Part shown: one piece after another, positions 6,808 to 13,844 of the stretch
Layout of the letters: each line of letters opens with the position of its first letter
Position numbering within the stretch: the stretch's first letter is position 1
Source of the DNA: Chryseobacterium gleum
GTDB lineage: Bacteria; Bacteroidota; Bacteroidia; Flavobacteriales_D; Crocinitomicaceae
NCBI GenBank assembly: GCA_945888595.1
Contig: CAMDAO010000018.1
Span: forward strand, 1-34,202
Direction: 5' to 3'
DNA length: 34,202 nucleotides
Made by a program: the position numbers and the translations under genes
Notes under the pieces: generated by a model
Databases searched by the model: none
What the model saw: the letters and a program-made list of their open reading frames with translations, nothing else
Told to the model about the DNA's origin: nothing

Positions 6808-7470
6808 ATGGCAACCTATTTTCAAAACAAATTTCGAAACGAAACAATACGATTACAAAATTGGGATTATCGATGGGCTGGTTCCTATTTTATAACCATC
6901 TGCACAAAAAACCGGGAACATTTTTTTGGTGAAATTATAAATGGTAAAATGAATTTATCCAACATTGGTGTCCTTGCCGATATATTTTGGCATGAAATAA
7001 AAAATCACGCAAAAAATATCAAATTGGATGCATTTGTTGTAATGCCCAATCATATACACGCGATATTGACATTAAATGGTGGGTATATTGATGATGAAAT
7101 GATTTCGGATTCCGGGGAAATTTACGATGGGGATAATGGTGCGGGTATGGCGGGTATGGCGGCGGCGATTGTAGGGACAGGGCATGCCCTGTCCCTACAA
7201 TCGCAACAATCGCAACAATCGCAACAATCGCAACAAAAATCCATCGGACAAAATCGTTATCAAAACATTGGGAAAAATTCCGTTTCCTCGATTATCGGGT
7301 CTTATAAATCGGCTGTAACAAAACATGCACGAAGATTGGGATATGCATTTGAATGGCAACGATTGTATTATGATCATTTAATTCAAAATGAAAATTCATT
7401 TTATCATATTTCAAATTATATTAAGCGCAATGTTAAAAAATGGGAGGAAGACCGATTTTTTGGAGAATAA
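6808..7470 (+). CDS. REP-associated tyrosine transposase (RAYT, IS200-like Y1 family)
   Basis: 220 residues. RAYTs are single-copy HUH/Y1 single-strand nucleases related to IS200/IS605 transposases and linked to spread of palindromic REP elements. The HUH metal-binding pair is H82/H84 in VVMPNHIHAIL. The C-terminal helix with the likely catalytic tyrosine lies in YDHLIQNENSFYHISNYIKR (189-207), followed by the family ending KKWEEDRFF. Residues 91-148 interrupt the fold with low-complexity sequence: GMAGMAAA, then AIVGTGHALSLQS encoded by a perfect 40-bp palindrome, then (QSQ)x4 from a 9-bp tandem repeat. The frame stays open, so the protein is probably functional. No flanking target duplication or terminal inverted repeats were found. 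Confidence 0.9.
   Translation: MATYFQNKFRNETIRLQNWDYRWAGSYFITICTKNREHFFGEIINGKMNLSNIGVLADIFWHEIKNHAKNIKLDAFVVMPNHIHAILTLNGGYIDDEMISDSGEIYDGDNGAGMAGMAAAIVGTGHALSLQSQQSQQSQQSQQKSIGQNRYQNIGKNSVSSIIGSYKSAVTKHARRLGYAFEWQRLYYDHLIQNENSFYHISNYIKRNVKKWEEDRFFGE
7141..7158 (+). repeat. Two tandem copies of GCGGGTATG inside the RAYT gene
   Basis: Two perfect 9-bp direct repeats encoding AGM-AGM, directly before the palindrome. The period equals that of the repeat on the other side of the palindrome, and both preserve the reading frame. Confidence 0.85.
7165..7204. repeat. Perfect 40-bp palindrome (REP-like) inside the RAYT coding sequence
   Basis: The left half GCGATTGTAGGGACAGGGCA (7165-7184) is followed, with no spacer, by its exact reverse complement (7185-7204). 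It begins on a codon boundary and encodes AIVGTGHALSLQS, residues 120-132 of the transposase. It is strikingly GC-richer than its surroundings and would extrude a strong hairpin as single-stranded DNA, the form of target that RAYT/Y1 enzymes recognise. No second copy is present in this window. Confidence 0.95.
7198..7233 (+). repeat. Four tandem copies of CAATCGCAA
   Basis: Four perfect 9-bp units encoding Gln-Ser-Gln each, with a partial fifth (CAA). The first unit overlaps the right end of the palindrome, whose terminal CAATCGC supplies its beginning, so the repeat probably grew by slippage from the palindrome edge. Confidence 0.92.
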
Positions 7471-7515
7471 ATTTATTTCGTAATTCTAACTAACATAAAT
7501 TTAAAAATCAGAAAT

Positions 7516-7875
7516 ATGACGCAGCAAGAACTTGGAATTTTTGGCGAAAATTTAGCCGTTTCGCATTTACTTAGTAAAGGATATAACATTCTAGATCGTA
7601 ATTATAAATTCAACAAAAAAGAAATAGACATTGTTGCTAAACACGGGAATCAATTTATTGTGATCGAGGTAAAGGCGCGACAAACAGCAGAAATTGGAGA
7701 ACCTTGGCAAGCCGTTACTCGTGCAAAGCAGAAAATCATCATTCAAGTGGCGGATCACTATCTAAAAATTAAGAATTTAGATGTAGATACTAGATTTGAT
7801 GTTATTTCGATTGTTCATAATTCATTTCGTACGAAAATAGAACATATAGAAGATGCATTTACTGCGTATATGTAA
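7516..7875 (+). CDS. yraN: YraN family protein (UPF0102, nuclease-like fold)
   Basis: 119 residues, the normal size for the YraN/UPF0102 family, which has a restriction-endonuclease-like fold and no settled function. The nuclease-type core is visible as EID at 36-38 and EVKAR at 51-55, with GxxGENLA at the start and AVTRAKQKII at 66-75, both family hallmarks, and DTRFDVISI at 91-99. No signal peptide. It follows the transposase gene by 45 bases. In many bacteria yraN lies beside other conserved genes such as rnhB, so its placement behind a RAYT here may be incidental. Confidence 0.92.
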   Translation: MTQQELGIFGENLAVSHLLSKGYNILDRNYKFNKKEIDIVAKHGNQFIVIEVKARQTAEIGEPWQAVTRAKQKIIIQVADHYLKIKNLDVDTRFDVISIVHNSFRTKIEHIEDAFTAYM

Positions 7876-7973
7876 AGATTTTAGTCATTAAACAGGTCAT
7901 TTCTATAGTTGATTTCATTCTTGAATCATTTCATAAAAAAACATATTTCAAATTAAAATATAGTAAATAAACC

Positions 7974-7981
7974 TATATTTG
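7974..7981 (+). promoter_or_regulatory. Possible -7 element for the M1 aminopeptidase gene
   Basis: TATATTTG matches TAnnTTTG in the 190-base gap before the ATG at 8066. No clear -33 TTG is seen at the right spacing. Confidence 0.3.
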
Positions 7982-8065
7982 ATTTCGAATGATTAAGGAA
8001 TAAATAATTACAAGACGATTCTCCTTGATTTGTATTAAAAAGCGACAAAAATAAAAAATACACAA

Positions 8066-10729
8066 ATGAATAGAGGGCTTTATTTCTTATTAATTTCAAT
8101 CATTTTTGCTTTCACGAGTTGCAGATCTTATAAGAAGAATTCTACTGATAATAATACGATTCTTCAAGAAGAAAATTCTTCTGCTGATTTCATGTTAGAT
8201 GATCTGGATGAATCGATTTATCCTGTTTCAAGGCCTGTTTATCGCGCAACTGAAACGACATTAACAGATTTGATTCACACCAAATTGGAAGTAAATTTTG
8301 ATTGGCCTAACGCAAGAATGAATGGAATCGCGACCATTACAGCAAAACCTCATTTCTATGCATCAGACAGCTTGGTTTTAGACGCAAAAGGAATGGAGAT
8401 TCTAAGTGTTTCGTTGAATAATCAAGTATTAACTTATTCGTATGTGAATGATTTTTTATATATTAAATTAAACAAAGAGTATAAAAGAACTGAAAATTAT
8501 ACAATACAAATTAATTATATTGCTAAACCAAACGATCGAATCACGAAGGGAAGTGCAGCAATTCTAGAAGATAAAGGGTTATATTTCATCAATCCAAAAG
8601 GAGAAAATAAATCAAAAATGCCTCAAATTTGGACGCAAGGAGAAACAGAATCGAACTCTGCTTGGTTTCCCACAATTGATTCACCAAATACCAAAACCAC
8701 AGAGGAAATTTTCATCACGGTAGACCAAAAATACACCACTCTTTCGAATGGGAAATTAATAAGTTCAAAAGTAAATTCCAATGGAAGTCGAACGGATCAT
8801 TGGAAGCAAGATTTACCACATGCGCCTTATTTATTTATGATGGCAGTTGGTGAATTTAAACAAGTAAAAGATTATTATACGCGCCCAGATGGTTCAAAAA
8901 TAGAAGTAAATTATTACGTAGAACCAGAATGGGAATCTGTGGCGAAAGATATTTTTGGTGAAACGCCAAAGATGATTAAATATTTTTCACAGCTTTTAGG
9001 TGTAGAATATGCTTGGGATAAATATTCACAAATTGTGGTGAGAGAATATGTTTCGGGAGCAATGGAAAACACTGGCGCTGTAGTTTTTGGTGATTACGTG
9101 TATAAAACCAAACGAGAATTGCTCGATGAAAATGATCAATCAACAATTGCTCACGAATTATTTCACCATTGGTTTGGCGACTTAGTTACCTGTGAATCAT
9201 GGTCAAATTTAACGTTGAATGAATCTTTTGCGAATTATTCTCAATACCTGTGGGATGAGCACCGATTTGGTTCTGATGAAGCTGCTTACAGAGCTGAAAT
9301 TGAAGCAGAAGGATATTATGAATCAGCGCAAGATAAAGGGTATCATGATCTAGTTTGGTTTGAATTTGATGACAAAGAAGAAATGTTTGATGGGCATTCT
9401 TACAATAAAGGCGGAAGAATTTTACACATGTTGAGATCCTATTTAGGTGACGACGCGTTTTTTAGAGGGCTTACTCTTTATCTAACTACCAATAAATTTA
9501 AATCAGCAGAATATTCCCAATTACGATTATCTTTCGAAGAGGTCTCTGGAGAAGATTTAAATTGGTTTTTTGATCAATGGTATTTAGGTTCTGCACACCC
9601 CATTCTCGATATAAAACAGTCACAAAATAAAACGGATAAAACTGTAAAAATATCCATTGAACAAAGTCAAAATTTAGAACTTTCTCCTATTTTTAAACTA
9701 CCGATGCAAATCGCCGTTTTTGACTCATTAGGAAAGCACATACACAAAGTGGTTGCAGATTCATTAACAAATGAATTTATATTACCATACGATGGAACAT
9801 TAAGTTGTGTAATTGTAGACGATCAACAGATGCTTCTTGCAAAGATTAGAGAAGAGAAGCCACTTGTCCAATATGTTTATCAATATTATAACGGAAAATC
9901 ATATAAAGCACGAAAAATAGGCTTGTCGGAAGGAATAAAATTGAATAACTTGCAATCAGCGCAAATGAATATTGACGCTTTGAAAGACCCTTTTTGGGAA
10001 ATTCGATCCGCTGCAATTGCAGAGGCGAATAAATTGAAAGACCAGAGTAAAACTGCTGCAATAGAAATAATTAAAGCACTTGCTGTAACAGATTCTACTT
10101 CGCAAGTCAGAGCAGATGCACTTTCATTTTTAGGGAAGAATCTAGAGGATGAAGTATTTGTAGAGCTGCTGTTAGAAGCTATGAAAAAAGAACAATCTTA
10201 TCTCGTACTTTCAACCGCACTTTCAAACTTAGGACAAATAAATCCTAAATTAGCTTTGGTTGAAGCGAAAAAACTAGAGAATGAAAGTTCTACGTTGACT
10301 TTAGATGTAATAGGTCAAATATACAGTGCTCATGGAACGACAGATGATTATGCTTTTTTTGAAAAAACATTAAAAGGAAATAATTTGAAAGGGTACGATA
10401 AAATTAGCGTAATGAATTCTTTTGCTTTGTATAGCACAAAATTAGATGTTGATGTCAATGAAAAAGCTTTTGAACTTTTCGTTTATCTAAAAGAAAATGG
10501 AGATCATTATACAAAGATGTTTTATGCGAAGTTCATCGCTTATTACATGAAAACATTTTCAGAAAAAATCGAGGAACTCAAAGTAGTAGTCGATGAAAAT
10601 GAAAAAAATAAAGATGTCGTTTATGCGAATCAAGCGCGAAAAAAAATACAACTGTACGAAGCATTATCAATTAAATTTTCAACTTTACTTGATGAAAAGA
10701 TAGAAGAGGATATAAAAGAGCATCGATAA
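8066..10729 (+). CDS. M1-family zinc aminopeptidase, lipoprotein
   Basis: 887 residues. The N-terminus is a lipoprotein signal with lipobox FTSC and the acylated cysteine at position 19, so the enzyme should be membrane anchored in the envelope. M1 hallmarks are complete: the exopeptidase motif GAMEN at 331-335, the zinc motif HELFH at 363-367 with ligands H363 and H367, base E364, and third ligand E386 in NESFANY. Family members trim N-terminal residues from peptides. The last 270 residues or so appear helical, consistent with the HEAT/ARM-like C-terminal domain seen in part of this family. It stands alone, with gaps of 190 and 307 bases around it. Together with the M28 enzyme at 2351 it implies external peptide use. 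Confidence 0.95.
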   Translation: MNRGLYFLLISIIFAFTSCRSYKKNSTDNNTILQEENSSADFMLDDLDESIYPVSRPVYRATETTLTDLIHTKLEVNFDWPNARMNGIATITAKPHFYASDSLVLDAKGMEILSVSLNNQVLTYSYVNDFLYIKLNKEYKRTENYTIQINYIAKPNDRITKGSAAILEDKGLYFINPKGENKSKMPQIWTQGETESNSAWFPTIDSPNTKTTEEIFITVDQKYTTLSNGKLISSKVNSNGSRTDHWKQDLPHAPYLFMMAVGEFKQVKDYYTRPDGSKIEVNYYVEPEWESVAKDIFGETPKMIKYFSQLLGVEYAWDKYSQIVVREYVSGAMENTGAVVFGDYVYKTKRELLDENDQSTIAHELFHHWFGDLVTCESWSNLTLNESFANYSQYLWDEHRFGSDEAAYRAEIEAEGYYESAQDKGYHDLVWFEFDDKEEMFDGHSYNKGGRILHMLRSYLGDDAFFRGLTLYLTTNKFKSAEYSQLRLSFEEVSGEDLNWFFDQWYLGSAHPILDIKQSQNKTDKTVKISIEQSQNLELSPIFKLPMQIAVFDSLGKHIHKVVADSLTNEFILPYDGTLSCVIVDDQQMLLAKIREEKPLVQYVYQYYNGKSYKARKIGLSEGIKLNNLQSAQMNIDALKDPFWEIRSAAIAEANKLKDQSKTAAIEIIKALAVTDSTSQVRADALSFLGKNLEDEVFVELLLEAMKKEQSYLVLSTALSNLGQINPKLALVEAKKLENESSTLTLDVIGQIYSAHGTTDDYAFFEKTLKGNNLKGYDKISVMNSFALYSTKLDVDVNEKAFELFVYLKENGDHYTKMFYAKFIAYYMKTFSEKIEELKVVVDENEKNKDVVYANQARKKIQLYEALSIKFSTLLDEKIEEDIKEHR

Positions 10730-11036
10730 TAAAGGATTTAAACGACGAGTGACTTTTGAAATTTCAGCTACAAAAAACAGGTTATTTACCAGACAAAAAT
10801 AGGTTTTCTTTATTTCGTGTTTGATAAAAATGAAGCGAACAGTCAAAAAATGTATATTTATTAATCATAATAATAGAGAGGAAAATAGTAGTAATTTCAA
10901 TGCTTTCATGAGCTTTTTCCACATTGTTCTTCATACTATTTCGTAATTATTTTCAAAAAAAAATGAATAAGTTACTTGCTAATACAAATATTCATTTTAT
11001 ATTTGATTAATAAATCGTCAAATAAATGTTTAAATA
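10730..11036. other. Gene-free region before bcp
   Basis: 307 AT-rich bases between the aminopeptidase and the peroxiredoxin gene. I see no ORF of note, no tRNA and no strong terminator hairpin after the aminopeptidase. The only firm element is the bcp promoter near its right end. Confidence 0.6.
10976..11005 (+). promoter_or_regulatory. Bacteroidota-type promoter for bcp
   Basis: TTG at 10976-10978, a 19-base spacer, and TATATTTG at 10998-11005 give an exact match to the Bacteroidota housekeeping promoter pattern. The bcp ATG follows 31 bases later. This is the best promoter match in the window. Confidence 0.7.
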
Positions 11037-11504
11037 ATGAGCAATTTAAAATTTTTAAAGGTTGGAGATAAAGCTCCCAGTTTTGAAGCAAAAGACCAAA
11101 ATGGAATTAATGTATCTTCAACTACTTTAGAAGGGAAAAAATGGGTTATTTATTTTTATCCTAAAGATCAAACCCCAGGATGTATTGCGCAAGCTTGTAA
11201 TATTCGCGATAATTACAGTGAGCTCTTAAATCAGGGAATAAAGATAATAGGAGTCAGCGCTGATTCTGAAAAATCGCATCTTAATTTTATTGAGAAACAA
11301 CAAATTCCGTTTTCTTTGATTGCTGATGAAGAAAAAGAAATCATTAAAGCTTTTGGAGTTTGGGGTGAAAAGAAGTTCATGGGAAAGACTTATGATGGAA
11401 TTCATCGAACAACTTTTCTAATAAATGAGTTAGGAACGATCGTAGCAATTATTGACAAACCAAAAACAACGGCACATGCAGAGGAAATTTTAGAATTATT
11501 TTAA
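11037..11504 (+). CDS. bcp: Bcp-type peroxiredoxin (thiol peroxidase)
   Basis: 155 residues, the standard length for the Bcp/PrxQ family, which reduces hydrogen peroxide and organic hydroperoxides in the cytoplasm using thioredoxin. The active-site loop YPKDQTPGCIAQAC carries the peroxidatic cysteine at 49 and a second cysteine at 54, the five-residue spacing of the atypical two-cysteine PrxQ enzymes, followed by NIRD as in the family. No signal peptide is seen. It has its own strong promoter and lies 135 bases ahead of recA in the same direction. Confidence 0.96.
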   Translation: MSNLKFLKVGDKAPSFEAKDQNGINVSSTTLEGKKWVIYFYPKDQTPGCIAQACNIRDNYSELLNQGIKIIGVSADSEKSHLNFIEKQQIPFSLIADEEKEIIKAFGVWGEKKFMGKTYDGIHRTTFLINELGTIVAIIDKPKTTAHAEEILELF

Positions 11505-11546
11505 TAAACTTTCTAAAGACGTAAATAGATTACGTTCTAGTGGTTG

Positions 11547-11554
11547 CACCTTTG
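11547..11554 (+). promoter_or_regulatory. Weak -7-like element before recA
   Basis: CACCTTTG resembles TAnnTTTG but lacks the leading T, and no -33 TTG is found at the expected spacing. It lies about 85 bases before the recA ATG. Tentative. Confidence 0.25.
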
Positions 11555-11592
11555 TAAAAATTAAAACAAACAACAGTATTCACCTTCGGTTT

Positions 11593-11616
11593 TAAAGATG
11601 CTAACGATCATCTTTA
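11593..11616 (+). promoter_or_regulatory. Hairpin in the recA leader
   Basis: TAAAGATG (11593-11600) and CATCTTTA (11609-11616) form a perfect 8-bp stem around an 8-base loop, ending 23 bases before the recA start codon. It has no U-tract, so it is not a classic terminator; it may affect recA translation or message stability. The function is a guess. Confidence 0.4.
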
Positions 11617-11639
11617 CTTTCGAAATAAAACGAAATGAT

Positions 11640-12674
11640 ATGGCAGTTAAAGAAGTAAACGCAGACAAATTAAAAGCTCTTCAATTAACAATGGAGAAAT
11701 TAGACAAGGCATACGGTAAAGGTACTGTTATGAAATTAGGAGATTCACCTATACAAGATATAGAAGTTATTCAAACGGGATCCATTACATTGGATCTTGC
11801 ATTGGGTATTAACGGATTTCCAAAAGGTAGAGTGGTTGAAATATATGGGCCAGAATCTTCTGGAAAAACAACCTTAGCAATTCATGCCATTGCAGAATGC
11901 CAAAAAAATGGAGGTATCGCTGCGTTTATAGATGCAGAGCATGCTTTCGATCAATTTTACGCTCAAAAATTAGGCGTGGATATCAGTAACTTATTGATCT
12001 CACAACCAGACAATGGAGAGCAAGCGTTAGAAATAGCAGATAACTTAATACGTTCTGGAGCAGTAGATTTAGTGGTGATTGACTCTGTTGCAGCCTTAAC
12101 TCCAAAAGCTGAGATTGAAGGAGAAATGGGTGATTCACAAATGGGTTTACAAGCTCGTTTAATGTCAAAAGCATTAAGAAAATTAACAGGTTCTATCAAT
12201 AAAGCGGGATGTTGTTGTATTTTCATTAATCAGTTACGTGAAAAAATCGGCGTGATGTTCGGAAATCCTGAAACTACAACGGGTGGAAATGCATTGAAAT
12301 TTTATGCATCCGTTCGAATTGATATTCGTAGAGCAAGTCAAATTAAAGATGGAGATGAGATTATTGGAAACCGCGTAAAAGTAAAAGTGGTAAAAAATAA
12401 GTTAGCGCCTCCATTCAGAAAAGCAGAATTCGATATCATGTATGGAGCAGGTATCTCTAAAGTGGGCGAGATAGTAGATCTAGGAGTAGATTTAAATATC
12501 TTGAAGAAAAGTGGTTCTTGGTTTTCTTATGGTGAAACAAGATTAGGACAAGGAAGAGATTCTGTAAAACAAATAATTCTAGACAACCCTGAGTTAATGT
12601 TAGAATTAGAACTAAAGATTAAAAGCGCTCTTGCTACACCGGGTATAGTTGTACCTATGTTGGAACAAGACTAA
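11640..12674 (+). CDS. recA: RecA recombinase
   Basis: The start is ATG at 11640, giving the usual [14 protein letters not shown] and 344 residues; an in-frame ATG at 11598 would add 14 residues that do not resemble RecA and would place the leader hairpin inside the gene. RecA forms filaments on ssDNA, drives strand exchange and, where present, triggers LexA cleavage. Walker A is GPESSGKT at 70-77, and the conserved segments [25 protein letters not shown] and the KVVKNK region are intact. The C-terminal acidic tail is short. A strong terminator follows directly, so recA is the end of its unit. No recX follows. Confidence 0.98.
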   Translation: MAVKEVNADKLKALQLTMEKLDKAYGKGTVMKLGDSPIQDIEVIQTGSITLDLALGINGFPKGRVVEIYGPESSGKTTLAIHAIAECQKNGGIAAFIDAEHAFDQFYAQKLGVDISNLLISQPDNGEQALEIADNLIRSGAVDLVVIDSVAALTPKAEIEGEMGDSQMGLQARLMSKALRKLTGSINKAGCCCIFINQLREKIGVMFGNPETTTGGNALKFYASVRIDIRRASQIKDGDEIIGNRVKVKVVKNKLAPPFRKAEFDIMYGAGISKVGEIVDLGVDLNILKKSGSWFSYGETRLGQGRDSVKQIILDNPELMLELELKIKSALATPGIVVPMLEQD

Positions 12675-12689
12675 CTGCATATCGTTAAG

Positions 12690-12720
12690 AACAGCGTTCA
12701 GAAATGAGCGCTGTTTTTTA
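12690..12720 (+). terminator. Rho-independent terminator of recA
   Basis: ACAGCGTTC (12691-12699) pairs with GAGCGCTGT (12706-12714) with one G-U pair around a 6-base loop, followed directly by a T run to 12719. It starts 16 bases after the recA stop. Textbook form. Confidence 0.9.
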
Positions 12721-12890
12721 TTTAAGTACTAAATCATTTTGCTAATGCATCTTGTGATTAGTTTACTCAGACCATAACAATAAGATTGTAAGACCATCTA
12801 TTTGCAATCTGCTACCTCGTTAGTTTTAGAATTGATAGTAATGATTATTCAAGATAAAAAGCGTAAATTCGTGCTTTTTAAAATTCACGA

Positions 12891-13766
12891 ATGAAAAGCC
12901 GTATTCCCATTCTCGCATTGCTAATTTGTTGTATGATTTGGGGAAGTACCTTTGTTGTTATAAAAAATGTATCATCCAAAATAGATCCTTATTTGTTGTC
13001 AACATTTAGAAATGGGATTGCTGTAATAATACTACTTTCCTATATTCTAATTTCTAAAAAGTCGGCCTGTTTGAAAAATCGTAAATCTGTGAAAGAGGGA
13101 TTTATCATTGGATTTTTATTAGCAGCTATTTATGTTGTGCAAACAATAGGGATGAAGTATACAAGTTCTAATCATAGCGCTTTTATTACTAGTTCAGCTG
13201 TAGTCATAGTGCCGATTTTACTTGTGCTTTTCCGTAAACATAAAATCAATATTCAGCAAATAGTATCAATCATTATTATTTGCTGTGGCTTATATTATTT
13301 GACAAATAGCGGAACTCAGTCGGAATATAATATTGGTGATATTATCACTTTTGTTGGCGCATTTATTTGTGCTGCCCACATTATATTTTCGGGAATTTTT
13401 GTGAAAGGAACAGATTTTTTAAGTCTGGTTTTTTATCAATTTTTATTCGCTGGTCTTATTTCTGTAATTGGTTTATTCCTGAATTTGAAGGGTCTTACAT
13501 TTCAGTTTGAAAAAGGATATTTATATGAAATACTCTACTTGGGAGCATTTGGAACGTTTTTTTGTTTTTTCGTTACTGTTTGGGCACAAAAATACATTAG
13601 TACTATTTATACAATGATGATATTTTCCCTTGAACCTGTTTTTGCTTCTATATCAAGTTTTCTTTATTCAGGAGAATTATTCACCCGACTAGAGGTGTAT
13701 GGTGCTATCGGAATTTTCACGGGACTTATTTTTTACAGTATTCCTTTAAAGAAAGAGAGAAAGTAA
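12891..13766 (+). CDS. EamA/DMT-family transporter (RhaT-like)
   Basis: 291 residues with about ten hydrophobic segments in two homologous halves of five, the layout of the drug/metabolite transporter (EamA) family in the inner membrane. The first helix contains the family signature CMIWGSTFVVIKN, and the second half shows the related pattern around GAFGTFFCFFVTVWAQKYI. Members move amino acids, purines, nucleotide sugars or other small metabolites; the substrate here cannot be inferred. It lies between the recA terminator and the histidine kinase gene, separated from the latter by 78 bases that contain a 32-base inverted repeat. Confidence 0.93.
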   Translation: MKSRIPILALLICCMIWGSTFVVIKNVSSKIDPYLLSTFRNGIAVIILLSYILISKKSACLKNRKSVKEGFIIGFLLAAIYVVQTIGMKYTSSNHSAFITSSAVVIVPILLVLFRKHKINIQQIVSIIIICCGLYYLTNSGTQSEYNIGDIITFVGAFICAAHIIFSGIFVKGTDFLSLVFYQFLFAGLISVIGLFLNLKGLTFQFEKGYLYEILYLGAFGTFFCFFVTVWAQKYISTIYTMMIFSLEPVFASISSFLYSGELFTRLEVYGAIGIFTGLIFYSIPLKKERK

Positions 13767-13768
13767 TT

Positions 13769-13800
13769 GCTAATTCGTGAAAGGATTTACGTAAATTAGC
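13769..13800. repeat. Inverted repeat between the DMT transporter and the histidine kinase
   Basis: GCTAATT (13769-13775) and AATTAGC (13794-13800) pair perfectly, and inside them CGT (13776-13778) pairs with ACG (13789-13791) across a two-base bulge. There is no U-tract after it, so it may be a weak terminator or a protein-binding site rather than an intrinsic terminator. Confidence 0.4.
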
Positions 13801-13844
13801 TAGAGAATTGTGCATCATTATTTTTAATTAATAAAAGCAAGTCC

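Noticed and set aside
7198-7233. Tandem repeat as a possible CRISPR array
   Set aside because: The unit is 9 bp without spacers and lies in frame inside a gene; no cas genes are present.
11505-11639. LexA/SOS box before recA
   Set aside because: No CTG-N10-CAG-like or GAAC-N4-GTTC-like palindrome was found in the leader.
11598-11639. Extension of RecA to the upstream in-frame ATG
   Set aside because: The added 14 residues do not resemble RecA and would overlap the leader hairpin; ATG 11640 gives the usual N-terminus.
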